NCBI GenBank assembly: GCA_036658435.1
Contig: JAVXEO010000030.1
Coordinates: forward strand, 1-25,511
Length of the DNA: 25,511 bases
Reading direction: 5' to 3'
Source: DIGJ01 sp036658435
GTDB taxonomy: Bacteria; Bacillota; Clostridia; Lachnospirales; Lachnospiraceae
Shown here one piece after another: positions 1-7,075 of the stretch (position 1 is the first letter of the stretch; every line of letters begins with the position of its first letter). A model generated the notes under the pieces. It was not told where the DNA came from. It ran no database searches and saw only the letters and a program-made list of their open reading frames with translations. The position numbers and the translations under genes are program-made.

Positions 1-515
1 CTAAAATCAATTAAACTTGCTACTGGTGGACTAATATCCACTTTTTTTTCTAACATAGGGGAAAGAGAAGTAGATGCAGAACCCATCATTTGATTCATTG
101 CTTCACTAATTGCACTCAAATGTAAATCCGTAAGCTCATCCGCTAAATTAGTTCCATCTCCACCCATCATTAAATCGGTGATAATTTTAACATCCGACTC
201 TTTTAAAATCAAAACATTGTTGCCTTCCAAACCTTCTTTATAAGAGATTTGAACAAAAACACAAGGTCTGTCATACTTTGATGATAATTCATCCAGTGTC
301 GTATTGGTTACCTTTGGTGTTGTTATTATAACCTTATTATTCAAAAGAGTAGATAAGGTCGTTGCTGCTGTTCCCATACAAATATTGGAGATTTCTCCAA
401 CTGCATCTTTCTCAGCAGGGCTAAGCACTTCTTCCATGTCATTATTATCGGAAGGTTCATCTCCCATACCACTTAAGAGTGCATTAATCTCCTCTTGAGA
501 TAGCATTCCATCCAT
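1..515 (-). CDS. fliY: Flagellar motor switch phosphatase FliY (N-terminal part, cut by window edge)
   Basis: C-ring protein that both builds the switch (through a C-terminal FliN-like domain, outside the window) and dephosphorylates CheY-P. About 171 residues are visible. The N-terminal MLSQEEINALL is the CheY-P-binding peptide also found at the start of FliM. Two CheC-type active sites follow: EISNICMG with a downstream Pro, and SEAMNQMMG with a downstream Pro (E-x2-N in both), which fits FliY rather than plain FliN. The ATG at 515 lies 5 bases after the fliM stop, and its ribosome site GAGAGGAG sits in the last fliM codons, so translation is probably coupled. The frame runs open to base 1. 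FliY is certain as a family; the C-terminal domain is inferred. Confidence 0.93.
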   Translation of the reverse strand, partial: MDGMLSQEEINALLSGMGDEPSDNNDMEEVLSPAEKDAVGEISNICMGTAATTLSTLLNNKVIITTPKVTNTTLDELSSKYDRPCVFVQISYKEGLEGNNVLILKESDVKIITDLMMGGDGTNLADELTDLHLSAISEAMNQMMGSASTSLSPMLEKKVDISPPVASLIDF

Positions 516-520
516 AATTT

Positions 521-1498
521 CTACTCCTCTCTAATTACTGATGTTACTCTTATTGCGTAGGTATCAGACGAAGCACCGGGCAGCGCTGTAAACTTTTTCA
601 GATTGCCCACAAATACATTTAATTCTTCATCTACCTTTGTATTTAAACGAATAATATCACCTACCTGCATATTAGCAAAATCATTTACAGAAATTGCACT
701 TTTTCCAAGCACTGCCTTAACCGGTATTTTCACTTTTTCAATGGCACTCTCAATGGCATCCTTATAAATTCCATCATCTTTCTTCTGCATTGTGGAATAC
801 CAATACTTTGTATTCAGCTTTTCGATTACCGGTTCTACGCAAGCATAAGGAATACAAATATTCATCAATCCTTCTACCGTGCCAATCTTAATATTCATGG
901 TAACAATAGAAGTCATTTCACTGGGTGATATGATTTGTGCAAATTGAGAGTTTGTCTCAATTCTTTCTAATCGTGGAGCAATTGTCACTACACTTTGCCA
1001 AGGTTCCACCAACAAGTTTGTACAGGTATTTAATACACGTTGGAGAATCATAAGCTCGATTTCGGTGAAATCTCTGCTCTTTTCTAGTGGCTCTCCACCC
1101 CCGCCAAGCATACGGTCAACGATTGCATAACCCAGATTATCTGCAATCTCCATAATAATATTACCTTCTAATGGTTGAAAGTTGATAATTCCAAGCAATA
1201 CTGGATTCGATAATGCATTTGAAAATTCAGAATATGTAATGGCCTCAGAATTCATCACTTCTACTTGCACATTTTTTCTTAAATAGGCCGGAAGATTTGT
1301 TGATAAAAGTCTTCCATAATGCTCAAATATGATTTCCAGCGTTCGGAGATGCTCTTTTGAAAACTTAGAAGGTCGGGCAAAATCATAATTTTTAACTTGC
1401 TTTTCACCGGTCTCTTTCATCTCCTCAGCGTCTATTTCTCCGCTGCTAAGAGCTGCAAGTAAATTATCTATCTCGTTTTGCGATAGGACATCGCCCAT
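521..1498 (-). CDS. fliM: Flagellar motor switch protein FliM
   Basis: C-ring protein that receives CheY-P and transmits the switching signal to FliG. The 325 residues match the usual length of about 330. The N-terminal VLSQNEIDNLL is the CheY-P docking peptide. A long linker is followed by the CheC-like middle domain (about residues 45-230, including the GGGGEPLEKSRDFTEIE segment that corresponds to the FliG-binding GGxG region) and a C-terminal SpoA/FliN-like domain (about 245-322, containing LGKSAISVNDFANMQVGDII). ATG start at 1498 with a GAGGTG-type ribosome site. It is separated from fliL by 126 bases, one of the longer gaps within this flagellar block. Confidence 0.96.
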   Translation of the reverse strand: MGDVLSQNEIDNLLAALSSGEIDAEEMKETGEKQVKNYDFARPSKFSKEHLRTLEIIFEHYGRLLSTNLPAYLRKNVQVEVMNSEAITYSEFSNALSNPVLLGIINFQPLEGNIIMEIADNLGYAIVDRMLGGGGEPLEKSRDFTEIELMILQRVLNTCTNLLVEPWQSVVTIAPRLERIETNSQFAQIISPSEMTSIVTMNIKIGTVEGLMNICIPYACVEPVIEKLNTKYWYSTMQKKDDGIYKDAIESAIEKVKIPVKAVLGKSAISVNDFANMQVGDIIRLNTKVDEELNVFVGNLKKFTALPGASSDTYAIRVTSVIREE

Positions 1499-1624
1499 TC
1501 CATTTCACCTCACAGTCACTTTCATTTATCATAACACACTTTTTCAACAAGATAAAGTCATAAATTACTATATATTGAATTTTGTTACTATTTACGACAA
1601 CCATTGGTATATTTTTTTAGGAAA

Positions 1625-2140
1625 TTATTGGTATACCAGGTTACCTAAGGTTACATCCACAATATAATCCGATGTTCCAAAATATTTCTTAATTTCGGAT
1701 AGAATGGTACTTCTTACTTCTTCCTCATTCACTAAAATATCTTCATATGTATATTGAGAAATAACACTTCCTACAATGTCCATAATCTTAGAGTCGTACG
1801 CATTGGCTAAAAGATTTTCATTATATGTCTTATAATCCTCTGAATTCTTGTTTACTGAAAGACTTACATATTCAGAAACTGCAAAATGCGTTTTGCCATC
1901 TTCTCCCGGCTTTAAATTCTTAGTCAACGCCTCCACTATTTTATAGGATTCTACATCCGTTGCTTTATAACTGTTGTCATTATATCCGGTAAGTTCCAAT
2001 TCAATAACCGATGCAACCTGTGTAATCAGAGCATCTGTTTTCTTTGTCGTTGGTAATATGGTAAAGATTAATAGTGCCGTCATTACAAGATTAGCTAAAC
2101 ACAATGCCATAATTATAACCGTCAAAATATTTTTTTTCAT
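1625..2140 (-). CDS. fliL: Flagellar basal body-associated protein FliL
   Basis: Single-pass inner-membrane protein that surrounds and stabilises the MotAB stator. It has 171 residues. A short basic N-terminus (MKKN) leads into one transmembrane helix (about residues 5-28), followed by an extracytoplasmic FliL domain that contains the pairing EYVSLSVN and ends with DVTLGNLVYQ. Sequence conservation in FliL is low, so the assignment rests on topology, size and position between motB and fliM, the standard place in Firmicutes. The ATG has a GGGAG ribosome site 7 bases upstream, and motB ends 18 bases earlier. Confidence 0.88.
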   Translation of the reverse strand: MKKNILTVIIMALCLANLVMTALLIFTILPTTKKTDALITQVASVIELELTGYNDNSYKATDVESYKIVEALTKNLKPGEDGKTHFAVSEYVSLSVNKNSEDYKTYNENLLANAYDSKIMDIVGSVISQYTYEDILVNEEEVRSTILSEIKKYFGTSDYIVDVTLGNLVYQ

Positions 2141-2158
2141 ATTAATACTCCCAATCTA

Positions 2159-3022
2159 TTATTTTATATTGCTATAAATTTTAATTGCCACACGTCGATT
2201 TTTCGCACGACCTTCTGCTGTATTATTCGTTGCTATTGGCTCAAATTCGCCTCGTCCCGATGCCTCTAATGTTTTTGGATTTAGTCCCGTTTTCTGGGTC
2301 AGGTATTCAAAAACCCGAGTTGCCCGCGCCGTAGAGAGCCACATATTGCTTTCAAATCGACTGTTGCTTATTGGTACATTATCCGTATGTCCTTCAATTT
2401 TAATATCATAGCGATCGTAGATTTTTAATATGGTTCCTAATTTATCCAGGATGGGTAACGCTCCTGTTTTTAATTTTTCTTTTCCGGAATCAAAAAGAAT
2501 CGCTCCACTTAATGAAATCTGAACAAACTGATAATTTTCATCCATGGTTACGGATACATCATCTTGAATTTGTTTTTTCTGGGTGGCTTCCATTACCTCT
2601 TCATACATATTCTCTGTAATCTCTTTTTGTTCCTGTTTTTGCTGTTGTTTATAATCTTCTATTGCTTTTTCATCGCTTTTATATTCCGAAGAATTATCTT
2701 TATCTCCGCTTTGTGTCTCTCCCGCTTCGGTTGCATCTCCTGCCTCCATGCCCATTTCATTATAATATTCACTGAGGTAGTTCATCTGGCTGACTCCCTG
2801 ACCAATCATCTTGCCCTCTCCAATTGCTTGTGCTCCACCGGAAAAAATACCAAAACTGCTATTAAAGGAAGCTGAAATTTCCGCAAATTTTTCTGCATCT
2901 ACACTGGAAAAAGCGAAAAGTAAAACGAAGAAACAAAGCAGCAGGTTCATTAAGTCTGAGAATGTTGCCATCCATTCCGGTGCGCCACCGCCGCCGCCTT
3001 CTTCTCTCTTTTTTCTTGCCAC
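2159..3022 (-). CDS. motB: Flagellar stator protein MotB
   Basis: Peptidoglycan-anchored half of the ion-driven stator. It has 287 residues. A Gly-rich N-terminus leads into one transmembrane helix (about 18-38) carrying the essential proton/ion-binding aspartate, Asp23 in the motif ATFSDLMNLLLCFF. Next come a plug and an unusually charged Glu/Lys/Gln-rich linker (about 90-150), then an OmpA-like peptidoglycan-binding domain (about 155-285) with IEGHTDNVP and GRGEFEP. The start is GTG: its G is the last base of the motA TAG stop, so the two genes overlap by one base, with GGTGGTG upstream as ribosome site. MotA and MotB form a 5:2 complex. Confidence 0.95.
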   Translation of the reverse strand: MARKKREEGGGGGAPEWMATFSDLMNLLLCFFVLLFAFSSVDAEKFAEISASFNSSFGIFSGGAQAIGEGKMIGQGVSQMNYLSEYYNEMGMEAGDATEAGETQSGDKDNSSEYKSDEKAIEDYKQQQKQEQKEITENMYEEVMEATQKKQIQDDVSVTMDENYQFVQISLSGAILFDSGKEKLKTGALPILDKLGTILKIYDRYDIKIEGHTDNVPISNSRFESNMWLSTARATRVFEYLTQKTGLNPKTLEASGRGEFEPIATNNTAEGRAKNRRVAIKIYSNIK

Positions 3023-3828
3023 TAAGCTTCACCACCTTCAGCATCACTAATACCACCTCGGTTAGAAGGAGCAAGAAAAGATTTTAATTTTTCTTCAATA
3101 ACACGGGGATTTTCACCTGCCTGAATGGATAAAAGGCCTTCTACCATAACCTCTTTCATCATAATTTCTTCTGCATTCTTCATTTTTAGTTTATCTGCAC
3201 AAGGATTGGCTATCCAGTTTGCAAGCAGAGAACCATAAAATGTGGTTACCAATGCAACTGCCATGTTGGGGCCTACAGAAGCCATATCACTTAATTCTTT
3301 TAACATATTGATAAGTCCAATCAAGGTACCAATCATACCCCAGGCAGGACCCATGGCAGCTACTCCTTTCCAGAAGTCAATAATATCACCATGTCTAGAC
3401 TCAACGCAAGAAAGCTCTGTCTCTAAAATGCTTCGGACCAGCTCCGGATCCGTACCATCTACAATCAGTAAAACCCCTTTTTTCAAGAACTCATCATCAA
3501 TTCCATTTGCTGCTTCTTCCAACGCCAAAAGTCCCTCTTTTCGAGCCACATTCGACAAATCTATAATGTTTCTTATGGTCTCAACTTCGTTGTTTTTTGT
3601 CGTTTTTAGTATTAATTTAAAGGAGGAAATGGATTTAACGAAGGTTCCTATATCCTTTGCTACTATCAACATACATCCTAACGTTCCACCAAAAGTAATA
3701 GCCATAGATGGCGGATCTAAAAAGCTTAAAACTGCAGAAAACGATTTACCAAATACCATACCAAAAATCATCAGACCCAAGCAAAGAACAAGTCCTATTA
3801 TTGTAGCTATATCCAATTTTTCCACCAC
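3022..3828 (-). CDS. motA: Flagellar stator protein MotA
   Basis: Inner-membrane stator subunit that couples ion flow to torque on FliG. It has 268 residues with four hydrophobic segments (about 5-28, 32-56, 152-175 and 185-208). The signature GVAAMGPAWGMIGTLIGLI contains the conserved Pro161 (equivalent to Pro173 of E. coli), and the cytoplasmic loop has the charged stretch ARKEG (Arg96, Glu98) expected to touch FliG. Start choice is weak: two consecutive GTG codons at 3828 and 3825 are possible and neither has a good ribosome site, so coupling to flbD, which stops 12 bases upstream, is likely. Confidence 0.95.
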   Translation of the reverse strand: MVEKLDIATIIGLVLCLGLMIFGMVFGKSFSAVLSFLDPPSMAITFGGTLGCMLIVAKDIGTFVKSISSFKLILKTTKNNEVETIRNIIDLSNVARKEGLLALEEAANGIDDEFLKKGVLLIVDGTDPELVRSILETELSCVESRHGDIIDFWKGVAAMGPAWGMIGTLIGLINMLKELSDMASVGPNMAVALVTTFYGSLLANWIANPCADKLKMKNAEEIMMKEVMVEGLLSIQAGENPRVIEEKLKSFLAPSNRGGISDAEGGEA

Positions 3829-3840
3829 CTACTGTCATTT

Positions 3841-4026
3841 TTATACAGAAAATATCTCTTTCTTATATAATACTACTAAACTTTTTATGTCTTGTCTACT
3901 TTCTTTTACAAGAAATTTTTTTCCAGAAGTCAGCGTAATTACCGTATCCGGAGTTTCCTCCACTACCTCAATCAATTCTGCATTTAAGGTAACTTTTGTT
4001 CCATTTGTCTTTGTTACTTCAATCAT
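3841..4026 (-). CDS. flbD: FlbD/SwrD family small flagellar protein
   Basis: A 61-residue cytosolic protein with the family start MIEVTKTNGTKVTLNAELIE and the conserved TPDTVITLTSGKKFLVKES segment. This is the Firmicutes FlbD family (Bacillus YlzI/SwrD), distinct from the Caulobacter transcription factor of the same name. In Bacillus, SwrD is needed for full flagellar torque and swarming. Here it directly precedes motA-motB, which fits a role in motor power. The ATG at 4026 has a clear AAGGGAG ribosome site and its own candidate promoter upstream (4059-4087). The family is confident; the torque role is inferred from Bacillus. Confidence 0.9.
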   Translation of the reverse strand: MIEVTKTNGTKVTLNAELIEVVEETPDTVITLTSGKKFLVKESRQDIKSLVVLYKKEIFSV

Positions 4027-4058
4027 GAGTGAATCTCCCTTCTGACTAACTTTCTATT

Positions 4059-4087
4059 ATTATAAACAATTTCACTTTCATTTACAA
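4059..4087 (-). promoter_or_regulatory. Candidate sigma-A promoter for flbD-motA-motB-fliL-fliM-fliY
   Basis: On the minus strand, TTGTAA (4082-4087) is separated by exactly 17 bases from a perfect TATAAT (4059-4064). The predicted start lies about 25 bases before the flbD ATG. It follows a terminator-like stem after flgE, so the downstream genes could be expressed separately from the hook genes. Confidence 0.6.
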
Positions 4088-4146
4088 GAACTGACTGTAA
4101 AAATTACCATTTTTTTGTAATATTTTAATTAAAGTAGTAGCATAAA

Positions 4147-4182
4147 GATGCCCCAAAACCACATTTACGGCCTTGGGACATC
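4147..4182 (-). terminator. Terminator or attenuator stem after flgE
   Basis: Minus-strand transcript arms GAUGUCCCAA and UUGGGGCAUC form a 10-pair stem with one G-U pair. The inner GGCC/GGUU can extend it. Only a short uridine run (UUUAU) follows, so termination may be partial. It starts about 10 bases after the flgE stop. Confidence 0.5.
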
Positions 4183-4192
4183 CTAACTCAAA

Positions 4193-5668
4193 CTATCGTT
4201 TCAAATTTATCAGCTCTTCGAGTAGTGTATCTGAGGTGGTAATAATTCTTGAGTTTGCCTGAAATCCTCTTTGTGTGGTAATCATGTTTGTAAATTCTGT
4301 AGATAAATCAACATTGGACATTTCCAAAACACCGGTATCAAGAGCTCCTCCGCCGGAAGTCGGATCCTGTCCTATTCCATCAAAGTCTCCGGAGTTCTTA
4401 GTTTGTGCAAACAAGCTTCCTCCCACGGCCTCTAAACCTGCTGGATTAGAAAAAGATGCAACTGCAATCTGTCCCAATAGTTTGTTGGTACCATTATCAT
4501 AAGTACCATATATCTTTCCGGACTGATCAATACTGACTCCTGTCATATTACCAACCGGAAGACCTGCACCGGTTCGATCCGAAAGCTTACCCTTTGTCAT
4601 TTCAAGCTTTGATGTTTTGCTGCTGGCATACTGGGTTATGGTAGAGAAATCTATTTTAACTCCACTGGCAGAAAATGGATTTCCCTCTGCTAATGTATAA
4701 TCCGTTCCGGTTGCTGATAGATCAAAGGTTATTTCTTTTGCCTTTAAAGCATCTCCGGTCGCTCCCTTTTTATAAATACCGGAATAAGCACCATTGGAAG
4801 GATTGAAATCCAAAATAGTATCATCTGCAGCTGCATGTGCCAGTGTTACTTCCCCCGTAGCCGGATTAACCGTTGCTGCATAGTCTGTACCTGCAAATTT
4901 GAATTTAGTAATATTGGTAGCCACATACGTTTTTGTTTTTGGATCGTATTTGGTAAAAATAGATTTATCGTTGGTGTCTACAATATCTCCTACGGAAACG
5001 GTGTATTTTCCTTCCAAATCTGTTTTTTTAACGTTCAGTTTTGCCGTATAGCTGCTTCCAACATTATCATAAAAACTAACTTGCGCTGGAAATCCCACAT
5101 CAGAACTTAGCTGTGGATCATTTTTATCAATATTACCGGCAATAAAAGCGTCTGTCGTTGCCTTTGGCTCCGAATACTGGTTTTCCGGAGACATAATCTT
5201 AAGTGGTGAAACACGCGCTTTAATTATATTTCCTTCGGTGTCTACCTGCCAGCCCATTACGTTTGCACCATCATAAGTACACAAAGTGCCCCCGCCATCT
5301 ACGGTAAAGGCTCCATTTTTCGTAAAGTAATTTGAAGCTCCCGTATTTACAATAAAGAATCCGTCTCCACTTATCATACAGTCAAAGGGGTTGTCGGTTC
5401 TTTGCGAGCCACCCGCCACGGATATATTCATAGACACGGCGGAAAGATTGGAACCTAGACCGATTTGAATTGCATTTTTTCCTGCCGTACCGGTTTCTGC
5501 GTTTGCACCGGATGCACTTTGGCTGGTTTGATAAAATACATCAGAAAAAGTAACGGAGCTTCCCTTAAATCCTACTGTATTAACGTTAGCGATATTATTA
5601 CCAATAACGTCCATTTTTGTTTGGTGAACCTTTAATCCGGATACACCGGAATATAATGATCTCATCAT
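4193..5668 (-). CDS. flgE: Flagellar hook protein FlgE
   Basis: Structural protein of the hook, exported by the flagellar type III system. The 491 residues are within the range for Firmicutes. The N-terminal rod-hook motif MRSLYSGVSGLKVHQTKMD, continued by VIGNNIANVNTVGFK, and the C-terminal DLSTEFTNMITTQRGFQANS with TSDTLLEELINLKR are the paired coiled-coil termini of the family. Between them lie the FlgE D2-type domain and a variable, Thr/Lys-rich outer domain (about 200-350). Start: two ATG codons in tandem (5668, 5665) behind a perfect AGGAGG 9 bases upstream of the first. It is preceded by the TIGR02530-type gene and followed by the attenuator-like stem. Confidence 0.96.
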   Translation of the reverse strand: MMRSLYSGVSGLKVHQTKMDVIGNNIANVNTVGFKGSSVTFSDVFYQTSQSASGANAETGTAGKNAIQIGLGSNLSAVSMNISVAGGSQRTDNPFDCMISGDGFFIVNTGASNYFTKNGAFTVDGGGTLCTYDGANVMGWQVDTEGNIIKARVSPLKIMSPENQYSEPKATTDAFIAGNIDKNDPQLSSDVGFPAQVSFYDNVGSSYTAKLNVKKTDLEGKYTVSVGDIVDTNDKSIFTKYDPKTKTYVATNITKFKFAGTDYAATVNPATGEVTLAHAAADDTILDFNPSNGAYSGIYKKGATGDALKAKEITFDLSATGTDYTLAEGNPFSASGVKIDFSTITQYASSKTSKLEMTKGKLSDRTGAGLPVGNMTGVSIDQSGKIYGTYDNGTNKLLGQIAVASFSNPAGLEAVGGSLFAQTKNSGDFDGIGQDPTSGGGALDTGVLEMSNVDLSTEFTNMITTQRGFQANSRIITTSDTLLEELINLKR

Positions 5669-5763
5669 AATAAATGACCTCCTTAATTGTCATGTCACAA
5701 GTTGTAGCCTTCTCTGTCATTCAAAGGCCGGCGCTTCCATAAGGTCCGGCGCACTTGCTTTTT

Positions 5764-6177
5764 TTAGCTGATAACAGCTCCATCTATATTTGTAAATATA
5801 CCATCTTCCGTATTGTTTACGGCTGTAACTACCATGTTGTTTTTTACATTTACAATAAACGCCAAATTATCTATCATAACCAAAGATTCCTGAATTCCTT
5901 TTTCCCTTGCCTTCTGTGTTCCGGTTTCCAATCTTTTTAATTGGTTTTGTGATAAGTCAATGTTACGACTTTCTAACCTTTGGTTGGCATGTTTGGAAAA
6001 TCGAAGATTTCCGGTTTCTTCTTCTGCAGCTTCTTTTGTCTTTTTTAAAATATTCTGAAACGACAGGGTATCTGCAGGTTTGATTGTGTTTCCTTTTGGG
6101 TTTTGAATTGGAGGCTGTATGGTTCCTATTTGTCCCACCATTTGTTCAATGGAGGTAAAACCATTTTGAATATTCAT
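5764..6177 (-). CDS. TIGR02530-type flagellar operon protein (function unknown)
   Basis: A 137-residue cytosolic protein recognised as the flagellar operon protein usually found between flgD and flgE in Firmicutes and some other phyla. The conserved core is LRFSKHANQRLESRNIDLSQ, and beyond it the chain ends with a segment rich in hydrophobic strands (LVMIDNLAFIVNVKNNMVVTAVN). The N-terminal about 50 residues are low in predicted structure. A longer reading from GTG at 6186 is possible, but that codon lies inside the AAGGGG ribosome site; the ATG at 6177 is 8 bases downstream of it and is preferred. No biochemical role is established to my knowledge; its position suggests a part in hook assembly or length control. 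Confidence 0.85.
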   Translation of the reverse strand: MNIQNGFTSIEQMVGQIGTIQPPIQNPKGNTIKPADTLSFQNILKKTKEAAEEETGNLRFSKHANQRLESRNIDLSQNQLKRLETGTQKAREKGIQESLVMIDNLAFIVNVKNNMVVTAVNNTEDGIFTNIDGAVIS

Positions 6178-6255
6178 AGTATTCACCCCTTATATGTAAG
6201 GTGCGCTGATTTTCTCTACGCTATTTTCTTGCCTTTTTTTATCATTTTCTACTAA

Positions 6256-7065
6256 CTATTTTGGTTTTTCTTCCGGCTTTGGCTTCTCTTCCGGTTTTTC
6301 TTCTGGCTTTTCTTCTGGCTTTTCTGTTACCGGTGGCTTATCACCCGTTACTTTAAGAGTAACCTTGTCCGTATAGGTTGTTGTAAGTACATCGTTGAAC
6401 ATAAATCCAATTTTGTATTTTCCTGCATCCAATTTTTTAAAGGCTTCTGCACTAATGGTAACCTTACCATCTGCATACTTTAAATGCTCTGCCGGAATTG
6501 TTTGTCCATTAATAAAAGCCGCTACCATAGAAGCTTCATATTCATCTTCACCTAATGATATCTTGATTTCTACATCACCTGGCTTATCATGATTAAATTC
6601 AAGTTTTGTTTCTGTTACCGTTGGTACTTTCTTAGAAGCAATAAAATGTTGTCCTACAACACTATACAAATCATTTGCCGCATAAAGCTTATCTTCAATT
6701 GATAAATAGGCCTTATTTCCAGAAATTGTTACATAATCAACAACGCCCTGAAGATAGGTTTCATTTCCGGTAGCATTCACTGTCTTCATTATAACTTCTT
6801 GTCCAACTAACCCAAAAGCCTGTGAATTCACCGTTGTTTGGTTTAAATTCTGCATCTGCTCTAATGAGGAGAAGGTTGCCAGTTGCGAAACATACTGTGT
6901 ATTATCCGTAGGTTCTAACGGATCCTGGTATTTCATTTGTGCAACCAATAACTGCAGGAATTCGTCTTTACCCATTTCGCTTCCATTTTTCTTTTTTTCA
7001 GTCTTAGTCTGTTCTATTTTTCCATCTTTAATCGGTACGGCTAAACCTAAATCATCTGCCATCAT
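6256..7065 (-). CDS. flgD: Flagellar hook capping protein FlgD
   Basis: Cap on which FlgE subunits polymerise; later replaced by HAP1. The 269 residues contain the N-terminal FlgD domain (about 28-75), with EFLQLLVAQMKYQDPLEPTD and TQYVSQLATFSSLEQM, then a Tudor-like/Ig-like C-terminal pair (about 80-240). The last 25 or so residues are a KPEE-repeat tail (see the repeat entry), which is not typical of the family. Two ATG codons in tandem (7065, 7062) follow AAAGGAG, which sits between fliK and flgD; the genes are 10 bases apart. The assignment is certain; the role of the tail is unknown. Confidence 0.94.
   Translation of the reverse strand: MMADDLGLAVPIKDGKIEQTKTEKKKNGSEMGKDEFLQLLVAQMKYQDPLEPTDNTQYVSQLATFSSLEQMQNLNQTTVNSQAFGLVGQEVIMKTVNATGNETYLQGVVDYVTISGNKAYLSIEDKLYAANDLYSVVGQHFIASKKVPTVTETKLEFNHDKPGDVEIKISLGEDEYEASMVAAFINGQTIPAEHLKYADGKVTISAEAFKKLDAGKYKIGFMFNDVLTTTYTDKVTLKVTGDKPPVTEKPEEKPEEKPEEKPKPEEKPK
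6259..6330 (-). repeat. In-frame minisatellite encoding the FlgD KPEE tail
   Basis: Imperfect 12-base units (plus-strand CTTCTGGCTTTT and variants with CCGG) repeated about five to six times encode K-P-E-E units at the FlgD C-terminus. Two adjacent units at about 6300-6323 are identical. This kind of tract can change length by slippage without losing frame. Confidence 0.8.
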
Positions 7066-7075
7066 TTTCTCCTTT

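Noticed and set aside
1499..1624. Promoter before fliM
   Set aside because: TATGAT and TTGAAA occur, but not at a workable spacing; no support beyond AT richness.
3242..4045. 267-codon open frame on the plus strand opposite motA and flbD
   Set aside because: Antisense to well-recognised genes, no family resemblance, no ribosome site, Ser/Ile/Phe-rich composition typical of a shadow frame.
5718..5750. Terminator before flgE
   Set aside because: The GCGCCGG units are direct, the possible stem is only five pairs with a 14-base loop, and no uridine run follows.
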